The notes under the pieces: generated by a model
Told to the model about the DNA's origin: nothing
Databases searched by the model: none
Seen by the model: the letters and a program-made list of their open reading frames with translations, nothing else
In this document: piece after piece, positions 29,281 to 38,309 of the stretch
How positions within the stretch are numbered: the stretch's first letter is position 1
Layout: each line of letters starts with the position of its first letter
Assembly (NCBI RefSeq): GCF_005117025.1
Contig: NZ_SWCO01000001.1
Coordinates: forward strand, 744,001-808,000
Source of the DNA: Alteromonas portus
GTDB taxonomy: Bacteria; Pseudomonadota; Gammaproteobacteria; Enterobacterales; Alteromonadaceae
Reading direction: 5' to 3'
DNA length: 64,000 bases
Position numbers and translations under genes: made by a program

Positions 29281-30786
29281 TTATTTTTCGCTCAGTTTGG
29301 TTTGGAAAGCATCGAATGTATCAACCACACCTTCTCTTGGTGAACCTGATTTACTTAAAATCATGATGGTTAAGCTAGATAAAATAAACCCAGGTACAAT
29401 CTCGTACATCCATTCGCCAAGCTTTTGGCCGCCGATTTCAACTGGAAGATAAATCCACAGTAACACTGTCACCGCTCCCACAACCATGCCACCTAGCGCT
29501 GCGCGACGTGTCATTTCACGCTTAAACAGACTAAATAGTACAAGCGGTCCGAATGCCGCACCAAAGCCAGCCCATGCGTTACTTACTAGCGTCAATATAG
29601 TGCTGTCTCTGTCATAAGCTAAATAAATGGCAACAAGTGCGACAACCACTACACTCACGCGACCGGCAATAACGAGTTCGCCATCTGACGCATCGCGACG
29701 AAGGAATGCTTGATAAAAGTCACTGGTCAGTGAACTTGAAGTCACCAAAAGCTGAGACGAAATAGTACTCATGATCGCCGCTAAAATCGCCGCAAGTAAG
29801 AAGCCACCAACAAGTGGGTGAAATAGAATTTGAGACAAATAAATGAAGATGGTTTCTGGGTCAATCTCGTTACCATTACCTGTCACAAACGCCAGGCCGA
29901 AAAGGCCTGTCATCAATGCACCGATAATCGATACAATCATCCAGCCCATACCAATGTTGCGCGCTGTTGGAATATCTTTCACAGAACGTATAGCCATAAA
30001 ACGCACAATAATATGAGGCTGTCCAAAGTAGCCTAGCCCCCAAGACATTAGTGAAACAATGCCGATCACACTCAGGGCTTCGTTGGTAGAAGCATCCATG
30101 AACGCATCAAATAATGCAGGGTTAATTGTATCTAAAGCGTCAATTGAGGCTCCAATTCCGCCGAGTTCGCTGATGACAACTGCAGGTACCATAATCAATG
30201 ATACGAACATAATGCAGCCTTGCACAAAGTCGGTCATGCTCACTGCCATGAAGCCGCCAACAAGGGTATAGGCTACAACGACACCAGCGGTAACATACAA
30301 ACCTGTCTCGTAAGTTAATCCAAACGATGTTTCAAAAAGCTTTCCGCCGGCAACTACGCCAGACGACGTGTAAAGCGTAAAGAAAACAACGATGACCACA
30401 GACGCGATTACTCTTAATAGGCGAGAGTTATCGGCAAAGCGATTTTCAAAATAGTCAGGGAGGGTGATAGAGTTATTAGCAACTTCAGTGTAAACGCGAA
30501 GTCGTGGAGCAACTAACATATAATTTGCGAGTGCACCTAGAACTAACCCTACAGCAATCCACCCTGCAGATAAGCCAGATACATACATAGCGCCAGGTAA
30601 ACCCATGAGCATCCAACCACTCATGTCCGATGCCCCAGCTGAAAGTGCGGTTACTGCCGGGCCTAATTGGCGGCCGCCAAGCATGTAGCCCTCTACGTTG
30701 GTGTCTGTTTGCCGATAAGCGAAAAGGCCTATTCCCAACATTACAATAAAATACAAACCTAACGAGATTATCGTGCCAGTAGCCAT
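29281..30786 (-). CDS. putP: Sodium/proline symporter
   Basis: Sodium:solute symporter family permease, 501 residues (E. coli PutP 502), about thirteen transmembrane helices. Motifs supporting PutP rather than another SSS member are SAGASDMSGWMLMGLPGAMY near residues 48-67, WGLGYFGQPHI near 245 and the VSNAWAGFGAAFGP segment near 405. No putA neighbours it. The promoter region holds a 19-base palindrome (30826-30844). Confidence 0.93.
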   Translation of the reverse strand: MATGTIISLGLYFIVMLGIGLFAYRQTDTNVEGYMLGGRQLGPAVTALSAGASDMSGWMLMGLPGAMYVSGLSAGWIAVGLVLGALANYMLVAPRLRVYTEVANNSITLPDYFENRFADNSRLLRVIASVVIVVFFTLYTSSGVVAGGKLFETSFGLTYETGLYVTAGVVVAYTLVGGFMAVSMTDFVQGCIMFVSLIMVPAVVISELGGIGASIDALDTINPALFDAFMDASTNEALSVIGIVSLMSWGLGYFGQPHIIVRFMAIRSVKDIPTARNIGMGWMIVSIIGALMTGLFGLAFVTGNGNEIDPETIFIYLSQILFHPLVGGFLLAAILAAIMSTISSQLLVTSSSLTSDFYQAFLRRDASDGELVIAGRVSVVVVALVAIYLAYDRDSTILTLVSNAWAGFGAAFGPLVLFSLFKREMTRRAALGGMVVGAVTVLLWIYLPVEIGGQKLGEWMYEIVPGFILSSLTIMILSKSGSPREGVVDTFDAFQTKLSEK

Positions 30787-30825
30787 ATAAATTCCCTATG
30801 CTTTTTTCTTCATGCTAACACCTAT

Positions 30826-30844
30826 GACATAGAGTCTCTATGTC
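30826..30844. promoter_or_regulatory. Perfect palindrome between the diguanylate cyclase gene and putP
   Basis: GACATAGAG and CTCTATGTC are exact inverted arms around a single T. It starts 40 bases upstream of the putP ATG and lies downstream of the diguanylate cyclase stop. There is no T run on the minus strand, so an operator for putP is at least as likely as a terminator. Confidence 0.4.
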
Positions 30845-30902
30845 AGTCGGCGACCTTGCTTGTTTTCTATACGGCTATACGTAAATAAAGTTTGGCGACG
30901 AA

Positions 30903-32864
30903 TTAAAATGCATAGGCTTCGACGCGAGCACGACCGGTTCTTTTGGCTTTATAAAGAAGTTCATCACACGCCTTTATAATGGTATCCAGATTGGTTTCTC
31001 CGTTTACATTAAGAAGCCCGGAAGAGAAACTGACGGAGAACTTTTCATTGGTATGGCGCCAATGTTTTTGACGAGAAAGCGTCATGTTTAATTCATCAAG
31101 TATACGCTTTGCCGACTGCTGGTCAGAATCAGAAAAGTAGATCAAAAACTCTTCACCGCCATATCGGCAAAGCTTGTCTGACTTGCGAATTCTATTTTGA
31201 ATAATTTGGGTAAATGTAGTTAACACTTCATCACCCACGGTGTGACCGTACCTGTCATTAATTTTTTTAAAATTATCAACGTCTAGAAGGGCAATACACG
31301 AAGTCTTATTGTCGTTAAGGGATTTTTTAAGGCTATTTAACATGGCTCGACGAGTTAGTGCACCGGTAAGTGAATCACGCTCGGCAAGTAAATCGCTTTG
31401 TCTTTTTGAAATCCACAGCCATAAAGCGAGAATAGCAAGAATGGTAACCACCAAGGCAAAGATGATAGTTTTCATCGCCTCTTTATCAGTCGATAATCCT
31501 TCTTTTTCGTCGCGCAACACGTTCAATTCTTTTTGGCGGTAATGGGCTAATTCGACATCTTTTGCGATACCATCACTGAAATTAGATGCGGAAAACTTAA
31601 ACTGCTCTGTGTTCTTTTTAAAAAGAAGCTGATTGTATGCTTTAGAATGCGCATAGGCTTTTTCGTAATCGCCAGCGATATCATAAATTCTTGTAAGTTC
31701 GAGCTCTTTACGTAGAAGATATTGGCTCTTAAATTCGCTTGATGACGCGCTATTAAGTACGGAGTTTTCGTACTTTTTCACTGCCAAAGAGAGTTGCTGT
31801 TCATTATTTTCAACAATGGCTTTATAAGACTGGTAGAGGTAAACAAGTTCTTCTGGAACGGTTTCAAATTGAGAAGCGCCTATAGCCTCCATCTCACTTA
31901 CAATAGAGCGTATCTGACTATCATGAGTTACCCGAAACCCCATTATCAGCACTCTTAATTTTTGATAAAAAATTAAAAATACATTAGCTTTTGAATTTCT
32001 ATTTTTTACAAGCTCAATAGCTTTTTCCGAAATGAATAAAGCTTCCTCGTATTTAGCCTGAAGTAGCAATGAATCAATCGCAGTGTAGTATGCCCACGTT
32101 ACGACATCGTCGTTTTGAGTACTCCCTTCTACGATCTTCATTGAATGAAAGTAGGCTCTACTTGGTACCGATAGCTCAGTAAAAGCAATGCGAAGCCATT
32201 CGTGTGCCGTATCGTTATCTAACGCATTTTCTAAAGTAAGTCTAGAAGAGCGGGCGGGCAAATGGGGAAGTGCGTATTCTATTTCATTAATGGCCTGAAT
32301 GGGGTTAGCTAAGGTGAGTTCCATCGCCAGCCATATGCTAGCTATTGCGGTTGCCGTTTTATTTTCTGTTTCTAAAACTTCCCGTTTCAACCGTCTAAGC
32401 GCCGGCACCGTTTCATTTATTCGCTGAGATGACCCCTTAAAGTCATTAACTGCTCTGGCATAAATGTAGTAGGCTCTAGCGGCAGCGTATAAGTCTGGAT
32501 TCAAGGATTTCAGCTCATTCCAGTGACTTTCAAGCAAAGGTGACCTGACGTAAATGGGAACTCGCGGGCTTTCCGTTTCGTTAGCTGTTCCTGTGGCTAG
32601 TAAGTGCCTAAAGATAACACCTTCACTAGTGTCATCAGTTTGAATTTGTAAATTTTCAATTTTAGTCTTTATCTGATCATTGTCGATATCAGTTTGGTTG
32701 TTCCAGTTATAAATAGTTGTTGCTGCTAGGTGACTATAAGCATCTAACTTTTTAAGCCTCAATTTCTCAGAGCTTTTGTCTAACTGTGCATGAAGAGAAT
32801 GACTCACGAAGATGATGAAAAGTAGACAAAACTTCACCCTTGTAAAACGACACCAAGCGGTCAT
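30903..32864 (-). CDS. Membrane-anchored diguanylate cyclase with exported helical sensor
   Basis: Synthesises cyclic di-GMP from GTP. 653 residues. A signal sequence (to about residue 26) leads into a long periplasmic helical, probably TPR-like region (about 30-460). One transmembrane helix (about 466-490) precedes a GGDEF domain. The active-site motif is GGEEF near residue 568, with the product-inhibition RxxD (RKSD) nine residues before it, so the enzyme should be active and feedback-inhibited. The signal sensed is unknown. It stands alone, with putP downstream on the same strand. Confidence 0.92.
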   Translation of the reverse strand: MTAWCRFTRVKFCLLFIIFVSHSLHAQLDKSSEKLRLKKLDAYSHLAATTIYNWNNQTDIDNDQIKTKIENLQIQTDDTSEGVIFRHLLATGTANETESPRVPIYVRSPLLESHWNELKSLNPDLYAAARAYYIYARAVNDFKGSSQRINETVPALRRLKREVLETENKTATAIASIWLAMELTLANPIQAINEIEYALPHLPARSSRLTLENALDNDTAHEWLRIAFTELSVPSRAYFHSMKIVEGSTQNDDVVTWAYYTAIDSLLLQAKYEEALFISEKAIELVKNRNSKANVFLIFYQKLRVLIMGFRVTHDSQIRSIVSEMEAIGASQFETVPEELVYLYQSYKAIVENNEQQLSLAVKKYENSVLNSASSSEFKSQYLLRKELELTRIYDIAGDYEKAYAHSKAYNQLLFKKNTEQFKFSASNFSDGIAKDVELAHYRQKELNVLRDEKEGLSTDKEAMKTIIFALVVTILAILALWLWISKRQSDLLAERDSLTGALTRRAMLNSLKKSLNDNKTSCIALLDVDNFKKINDRYGHTVGDEVLTTFTQIIQNRIRKSDKLCRYGGEEFLIYFSDSDQQSAKRILDELNMTLSRQKHWRHTNEKFSVSFSSGLLNVNGETNLDTIIKACDELLYKAKRTGRARVEAYAF

Positions 32865-32977
32865 TGAATTTGCTACCTCTATACTGCGGATTAGCTTTAA
32901 TATTTATTGATAATTAAACAACTGTTTAATTCTAAAGTATAAGTTTTATTGCGCATGTTTTCACCTTAAATTTAGGT

Positions 32978-33004
32978 AAAAAAAGTCGGCCGCTTTGGGC
33001 CGAC
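32978..33004 (-). terminator. Intrinsic terminator of the sigma/anti-sigma operon
   Basis: GTCGGCC (32985-32991) pairs with GGCCGAC (32998-33004), with T7 on the minus strand. Confidence 0.85.
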
Positions 33005-33055
33005 GAAGGGAAGTGCGTAAAACAAGCACTTTCAGACAGGGGATATGCTTTTCGG

Positions 33056-33760
33056 CTAGGCTGAAAATTGGATCCTTTCAGAGACTGCTTTTTTCATTTC
33101 GCTCAAGTCAGCGTCTTTGTCGCCCACAATCATCACATTGGCGTGTTTCATTTTGATGCTTTCGCCGTGATAATGATCGTCAGAAAATGCGTTAGGTACG
33201 GTAACGTCACCGCGCTCAGGTACAACGAATACCGACATTTTCCCTTGTGGCGTGTCGACAATAAGATGTAGGCTTCTAACCGTACTTAAGTGACAATAAT
33301 TCACCACTTCAACACCTTCGAGCATTTCGCTAAAGCTACCGCCAAAACTCGCCAACTTTGCGTTAACCATATCTAAGTCTGCAGGAAGTAGAGAGTGAGC
33401 AGTTTCCATTTCGGCATACTGCATGTGCGCAAGTGCTTGACCACCGATACTAAGCGGTTGGTGATACCACATGGTAAGTCCGATACCTACAGTGAAAGCA
33501 ACCGATGCAGCCATCGCTAAATACCAACGACTTCTTCGTTTGTAGCGGTTAAACTCGTCCGTTGATTGCTGCCAAATAAGCTTGCTAGCTAAGTCTTCTG
33601 GCACATCAACTTTGAGGGCTTGCTTTAACTGTTTATCAAACTGCTTTTGTTCATTCCAGAAACTGCGTTTGCTTTCATCCGCCTTCGCTGCTTCTACAAC
33701 ATCACTGTCAGCCGTTTCTGGATCGGCGTAGATTCGACGCCTAAATTCTAACTCATCCAT
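33056..33760 (-). CDS. DUF3379 family membrane protein, probable anti-sigma factor
   Basis: 234 residues. A charged N-terminal cytoplasmic part, one transmembrane helix at about residues 79-99, and a periplasmic C-terminal part containing CHLSTVRSLHLIVDT and VFVVPERGDV. This matches what I recall of DUF3379, a family usually encoded next to ECF sigma factors. It overlaps the sigma gene by 8 bases, so coupled synthesis and a role in holding the sigma factor at the membrane are inferred. There is no zinc-binding H-x3-C-x2-C anti-sigma motif. Confidence 0.82.
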   Translation of the reverse strand: MDELEFRRRIYADPETADSDVVEAAKADESKRSFWNEQKQFDKQLKQALKVDVPEDLASKLIWQQSTDEFNRYKRRSRWYLAMAASVAFTVGIGLTMWYHQPLSIGGQALAHMQYAEMETAHSLLPADLDMVNAKLASFGGSFSEMLEGVEVVNYCHLSTVRSLHLIVDTPQGKMSVFVVPERGDVTVPNAFSDDHYHGESIKMKHANVMIVGDKDADLSEMKKAVSERIQFSA

Positions 33761-34310
33761 TTACACGACCTCTCTGTTCATTCTGTTTCTCTAATGCCTC
33801 TTTTAGCTGATTTCTCGCCCTAAACAAACGCGTCATTACCGTGTTCTTATTAAGACCCAACTGGTCGGCGATTTCTTCGCCGCTAAACCCAAAAATCAAT
33901 TGAAGGATTAATGGTTCACGGTATTCCACGCTCAACCCACCCAATAGTCGCTGAAGTTCTCTGTCTTTCAAGTCTCCGTCTGCATGCTGAGTGTCGTCTT
34001 GTATATGGCAATCGTCAATATCTACCGTGTCGAATTGCTTACGCTCAAACCGACGGGCATTCTCACGACGAAGAATGGTTATTAACCAAGACTTTGCTGC
34101 CTTTTCATCATTTAGGGCGTCTAAAGAGCGCCAAGCACGAAGAAACGTTTCCTGTACGACATCCTCAGCAATGCTCTGGTCTTTTATAAGCCAGAATGCA
34201 TAGCGGTAAATGTCGGCGTGGAATGCCTTTACCAGTGCTTCATATCTTTGGTGTTTTGCTTTCATATTCGATAAGACCTGACCACTGTCAGATTTATTTC
34301 GCCCAAACAT
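33753..34310 (-). CDS. ECF RNA polymerase sigma factor
   Basis: Alternative sigma-70 family factor with only regions 2 and 4, 185 residues. Region 2 is around DIYRYAFWLIKDQSIAEDV and ETFLRAWRSLD. Region 4 contains EYREPLILQLIFGFSGEEIA and DQLGLNKNTVMTRLFRAR, the helix-turn-helix for -35 recognition. The start could be 34310 or the in-frame ATG at 34265; neither has a strong ribosome site. The downstream DUF3379 gene is its likely regulator. The regulon is unknown. Confidence 0.93.
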   Translation of the reverse strand: MFGRNKSDSGQVLSNMKAKHQRYEALVKAFHADIYRYAFWLIKDQSIAEDVVQETFLRAWRSLDALNDEKAAKSWLITILRRENARRFERKQFDTVDIDDCHIQDDTQHADGDLKDRELQRLLGGLSVEYREPLILQLIFGFSGEEIADQLGLNKNTVMTRLFRARNQLKEALEKQNEQRGRVNG

Positions 34311-34351
34311 AAAAAAATCCGAAAACGTAAACTTTTTTCACTATGGCACAA

Positions 34352-34387
34352 AAAACGCGCCATTTCGTTAGCCGAAAGGCGCGTTTT
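34352..34387 (-). terminator. Intrinsic terminator of the DUF885 gene
   Basis: AAAACGCGCC pairs with GGCGCGTTTT, with an inner TTTCG/CGAAA stem and a TTAGC loop. T residues follow on the minus strand. It lies between the DUF885 stop and the sigma factor gene. Confidence 0.88.
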
Positions 34388-34425
34388 ATCTTTTTTCCTA
34401 TGACCATAACACCAGGTCTGAAACA

Positions 34426-36279
34426 CTAGGCACTTTTTTGAGCAGCAATCCAAGTGTTGATGTTTTCTTCTAATATAGAAAGTGGTAAAGGACCATATTT
34501 AAGCACTTCATCATGGAAACCTTTCCAATCAAACTTGTCGCCAAGTTCAGTTTGGGCATGTTCTCTAAGCTCCATAATTTTAAGTTTGCCAATCATATAG
34601 GCTGTGGCCTGACCGGGCATGGCAATATAGCGCTCAATGGCTTTTTGCGCGTCATATTCAGGGTTTGGAGTGTTCTCTATTAGATAGTTTACCGCTTCTT
34701 CACGGGACCATTTCTTCGCGTGAATACCCGTATCAACAACAAGTCTGCAAGCGCGCCAAAGTTCCATAGCTAGGCGACCGAAATCAGAATACGGGTCTTC
34801 ATAAAAGCCCATGTCCTTTGCGAGTTCTTCGGTATAAAGGCCCCAGCCTTCCGTGTATGCGGTAAAGCTCAAGAACTTCTGAAACTGAGGCACTCCCTCT
34901 AGTTCTTGTGCAATTGCGCGCTGCATGTGGTGACCTGGAATGCCCTCGTGATACGCCAGCGCCTCCAGCTGATAAGTCGGCATCGCTTTCATATCATAAA
35001 GGTTGGCGTAATAGATTCCTGGGCGGCTGCCGTCTTGCGCAGGACTTTGGTAAAACGCCTTGCCCGCGGACTGTTCGCGGAACGCTTCAACACGTTTAAC
35101 GATCATTGGCGCTTCTGGAAGAATACCAAAGTATTCAGGAATCGCGTCTCGCATGTCGTCTATGGCTGTTTTCGCCATATCAAGATATTGCTGTCTACCT
35201 TCATCAGTTGAGGGCAGATAGAATTGATCATCTTCACGCATAAAAACAAAAAACTCTTGAAGGGTACCTTCAAATTTCACCTGTTTCATAATATCGCGCA
35301 TTGCGTTGTGTATGCGTTCTACGTTCTCTACGCCAATCTGGTGAACTTCATCAGCGGAAAGGTCAGTGGTGGTAAACCAGTTCAGGCGATTTTGATACCA
35401 CATATCTCCATTGGGCAAGCGCCACACGCCGTCGCCCTCAGGCGTTACTTCTCTTTGATGAGCTAATTCTTCGATGAACTTCTCGTAAGATGGCATGACT
35501 GAAGTAACTAACGCGGCTTTTGCCTCACCTAATAGCGTGGTTTTTTCAGCCTCTGTAATATCAAGGTTGTTTACTTTGTTTTGAAAATCTTCCCAGATAG
35601 TAGACGGTGTTTCGCTAGAATCAAACGGCGCGCCAGTTATCACATTTTTTGACGCATCAATCATTTGATCATAAGCCCATGCGGGTGGGAATACGCCGGC
35701 TTTTTCGCGAACTTTCATTTGTTCGATAACTTGATCAAAGTACGTACGTACATTGTCTAGTCGTCCAATGTAGGCCTGAGCATCTTCTTTACTCTTTACA
35801 CTGTGAATGTTGATAAGGAAACTAGGCACTTGCGTATGTGCGGCACGGAACTGATGCACAATATAGCGGTGGTGCCTAAATTCATCGTTAGCCAGATCGC
35901 GCTCAATGCCCAGTTTATAAAGGCGTAAGCTTAACTTTTCTTGTTCACTTAACTTTGTGGTGTCGAAACTATTAAGCTTTTCAAGACGATTTTTAGCAAT
36001 GGCAACGCGGGCATCGGCTTCTTCATCACTGATGTCATCCCATTTATCATAGTCCCACTTTTTACCGAGGTAACTTTGGAACAGGGGAGAGCGCTTAAGA
36101 TCCTCTTCAAAAGTACGTTCAAAAAACGCATTCAGGCGCTCAGATTCAGACTGCCCAGCAGGCTGTTCCGTTTTAATAGGTTCTGGCGCTGTGTTAGATG
36201 TTTCACTTGCTGGCGAGCAAGCGGTTAACGTTGTAATGGCCAACGCTATCGGCGTTAGCTTCAAAAGTGTTTTCTTCAT
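34426..36279 (-). CDS. DUF885 family lipoprotein, possible metallopeptidase
   Basis: 617 residues. A signal peptide with lipobox LTAC puts the lipidated Cys at about residue 21, followed by a Ser/Pro/Glu-rich linker. The body is alpha-helical and of the DUF885 type. It contains YHEGIPGHHMQ near residue 447, an HExxxGH arrangement resembling gluzincin zinc sites, so a peptidase activity is plausible but not established. A KYGPLPLSILEENI-like C-terminus is typical of the family. Monocistronic, with its own terminator. Confidence 0.85.
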   Translation of the reverse strand: MKKTLLKLTPIALAITTLTACSPASETSNTAPEPIKTEQPAGQSESERLNAFFERTFEEDLKRSPLFQSYLGKKWDYDKWDDISDEEADARVAIAKNRLEKLNSFDTTKLSEQEKLSLRLYKLGIERDLANDEFRHHRYIVHQFRAAHTQVPSFLINIHSVKSKEDAQAYIGRLDNVRTYFDQVIEQMKVREKAGVFPPAWAYDQMIDASKNVITGAPFDSSETPSTIWEDFQNKVNNLDITEAEKTTLLGEAKAALVTSVMPSYEKFIEELAHQREVTPEGDGVWRLPNGDMWYQNRLNWFTTTDLSADEVHQIGVENVERIHNAMRDIMKQVKFEGTLQEFFVFMREDDQFYLPSTDEGRQQYLDMAKTAIDDMRDAIPEYFGILPEAPMIVKRVEAFREQSAGKAFYQSPAQDGSRPGIYYANLYDMKAMPTYQLEALAYHEGIPGHHMQRAIAQELEGVPQFQKFLSFTAYTEGWGLYTEELAKDMGFYEDPYSDFGRLAMELWRACRLVVDTGIHAKKWSREEAVNYLIENTPNPEYDAQKAIERYIAMPGQATAYMIGKLKIMELREHAQTELGDKFDWKGFHDEVLKYGPLPLSILEENINTWIAAQKSA

Positions 36280-36403
36280 ATTATTCCCTGTCGCGTTTAG
36301 TTGGTTTTTTTATAAGCTAAAGTCTTCAAGGTTGCTAAACCTTTAAGAGGACGATAAGGCCCGTAGTCTCGACTGTTTATTGGATACAAACATTGTTGTA
36401 AAG

Positions 36404-36440
36404 AAACCCTCGCCACCTTTATTAAGTAAGTGCAAGGGCT
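36404..36440 (-). terminator. Probable terminator of the Bat operon
   Basis: CCCTCGC (36407-36413) pairs with GCAAGGG (36432-36438) with one G-U pair. TTTCTTT follows on the minus strand. Weaker than the others in the window. Confidence 0.45.
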
Positions 36441-36482
36441 TTCATTACGTAAATTTCGTTGTATTAGCAAATGAAATGAGTT

Positions 36483-38309
36483 TTATGAAGCAGGATATAA
36501 GTTAGATAACGTGTGTTTGCTTTCAGTGCTTTTCTGCTTCCATTCGTTGCGAGCAAGCTTTATTTCCGATGAAAGTTTTTCTAAAGCCTCCGTCATTTGC
36601 TTAGATTGGTGGTTCGCATCAGTTTTTCTGGCTGAGAACCGCAGTGCATAGAGCTCATTAACACTGCCGTTGATTCCTTCAAACTGCGAAAGTTGCGCTT
36701 TACCCGAAGTTAATGCGGTTATCCACTGTTTAAGCACGGGCGTAAGTGAGCTTGTGTCTTTTGCCTTTATTACTGACATTAGGTTTTGGAATTGTGCTTT
36801 TTCATCCCACTGAGCATAAGAGTGGAAGCGCTGTGCAGAGCCGGTTTTGTTAGTGGTCCCAGGCCCCGTCATCTGAAACTGCTTAAGCTTTCTGTAAGTA
36901 AATACCCATCCCGCAAGCGCAATAACAAACAGCGCAAGTAGTACACCAATTACCATCCAATTAAACTGCGCATTTTCGTCAGTATCGACTTCACCTGAAG
37001 CGCTGTCCAATGGTTTATCCCCGTTGCTAGCACTAGCACTAGCGTTAGGCTGTGTTGCAGCTGACGGTATATCATTTTTAATATCTTCATTGGTTGCACT
37101 ACTGGCTGATGGAGTGTTTAGCATATTCGGAGTATTGGCATTATTTGCGCCAGACGCTGGCGCTACCTTAATTGAACGAGCGGGTATAGTGGCATACTCA
37201 GTTTGCTGAGTAAGCGTATTAAACCAAGGGATAGTAATTTCAGGTAAGACAAAGTTACCCGGCTGCGTAGGAATAATTGCCAGCGACGTTTGGCGCTGTG
37301 AAATTAAGCTCTGGTCTTTTTCAACTGTCGTTGTGTTTGATTGATCTGGATACAGCTTAAAGTTTGGCTGATAAAACTCAGGAATATCAGGAAGCTGCTC
37401 TTCTACTACGCCCAATGCGGTCAGCGTTACAATACGGGTGACTGGTTCACCTGCTACAAAACTATCACCTTGTGGCCATTCTTCATCCACTCGCACCATT
37501 TCAGAAGGCAACCAAGGGTAATCTATCCCCTGAGGAATGGGCTTAATGTTTACCGTAATGTCGGGCCCAACCCGATTGATTTGCTGGGTACGGTTAAAGA
37601 AGCCAAAACGTTGGTTAGTATTGGCTGCCATTACTTCGCCAGTGAAGATAGGGCCTCTTAGTGTGAATTCACCGGATGCTTGAGGTACAACGGCAAATTG
37701 ACGCTCAATAATTTGATACCGTTTACCGTTTACTATATCGGTATACTGTTTGTCTTCACCTAACTGGGTAATTTCCGCATTTTGCATTTCTGGCGCTTGT
37801 AGGCTGCCGCGCTCAATATTGCTAGAAAGAAACAGCTTAACCGTGTAAAGCAGCTGCTGATTTAAATAGGCCTCTTTCAAGTCGATGTCAGTGGTAACAA
37901 AATAGTCTCTTGCCACGTTACTTTGTTCTTGAACTGGTATTACTTTAACTTGAATAGGCTTGGTTGATTTTCCTTCAATGGTTAATGGAGGAATGGTGAA
38001 CGTGCCTTCCTTTCGGGGAAATAAGGTAGTGGTCCAAACGGTGGTACGCTTGGTGTCGAAATTGACGATTGAGGTTTGGCTACTTACCGATGTTCTGCCG
38101 ACAACAAAATCTTTAAGCAGGGGAGAGCTGTCGAATGCATCTCTGTCCGCGCTACCGTCTGCGGTAACCGTTAAGCGAATCGCTTCATCCAACATGACAG
38201 GGTTTCTATCAATGGTGGCTTCCAGCGAGTTTACATCGGCATAAGCCACCGCATTTACAAGTAGGGTAAATAAAAAAACTATACGTGTAGATTGTAATAA
38301 GGCTCTCAT
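36483..38309 (-). CDS. BatD-like exported membrane protein
   Basis: 608 residues. A signal peptide is cut near VAYA at residue 24. A long periplasmic beta-rich region carries repeated immunoglobulin-like segments (VMLDEAIRLTVTADG, AYLNQQLLYTVKLFLS and FVAGEPVTRIVTLTALG). One transmembrane helix follows near 445-465, then a cytoplasmic C-terminal helical domain. This is the layout of BatD from the Bacteroides aerotolerance operon. It begins immediately after the BatB stop codon, closing the operon. Its molecular role is not known; a part in a MoxR/VWA envelope complex is inferred. Confidence 0.85.
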   Translation of the reverse strand: MRALLQSTRIVFLFTLLVNAVAYADVNSLEATIDRNPVMLDEAIRLTVTADGSADRDAFDSSPLLKDFVVGRTSVSSQTSIVNFDTKRTTVWTTTLFPRKEGTFTIPPLTIEGKSTKPIQVKVIPVQEQSNVARDYFVTTDIDLKEAYLNQQLLYTVKLFLSSNIERGSLQAPEMQNAEITQLGEDKQYTDIVNGKRYQIIERQFAVVPQASGEFTLRGPIFTGEVMAANTNQRFGFFNRTQQINRVGPDITVNIKPIPQGIDYPWLPSEMVRVDEEWPQGDSFVAGEPVTRIVTLTALGVVEEQLPDIPEFYQPNFKLYPDQSNTTTVEKDQSLISQRQTSLAIIPTQPGNFVLPEITIPWFNTLTQQTEYATIPARSIKVAPASGANNANTPNMLNTPSASSATNEDIKNDIPSAATQPNASASASNGDKPLDSASGEVDTDENAQFNWMVIGVLLALFVIALAGWVFTYRKLKQFQMTGPGTTNKTGSAQRFHSYAQWDEKAQFQNLMSVIKAKDTSSLTPVLKQWITALTSGKAQLSQFEGINGSVNELYALRFSARKTDANHQSKQMTEALEKLSSEIKLARNEWKQKSTESKHTLSNLYPAS

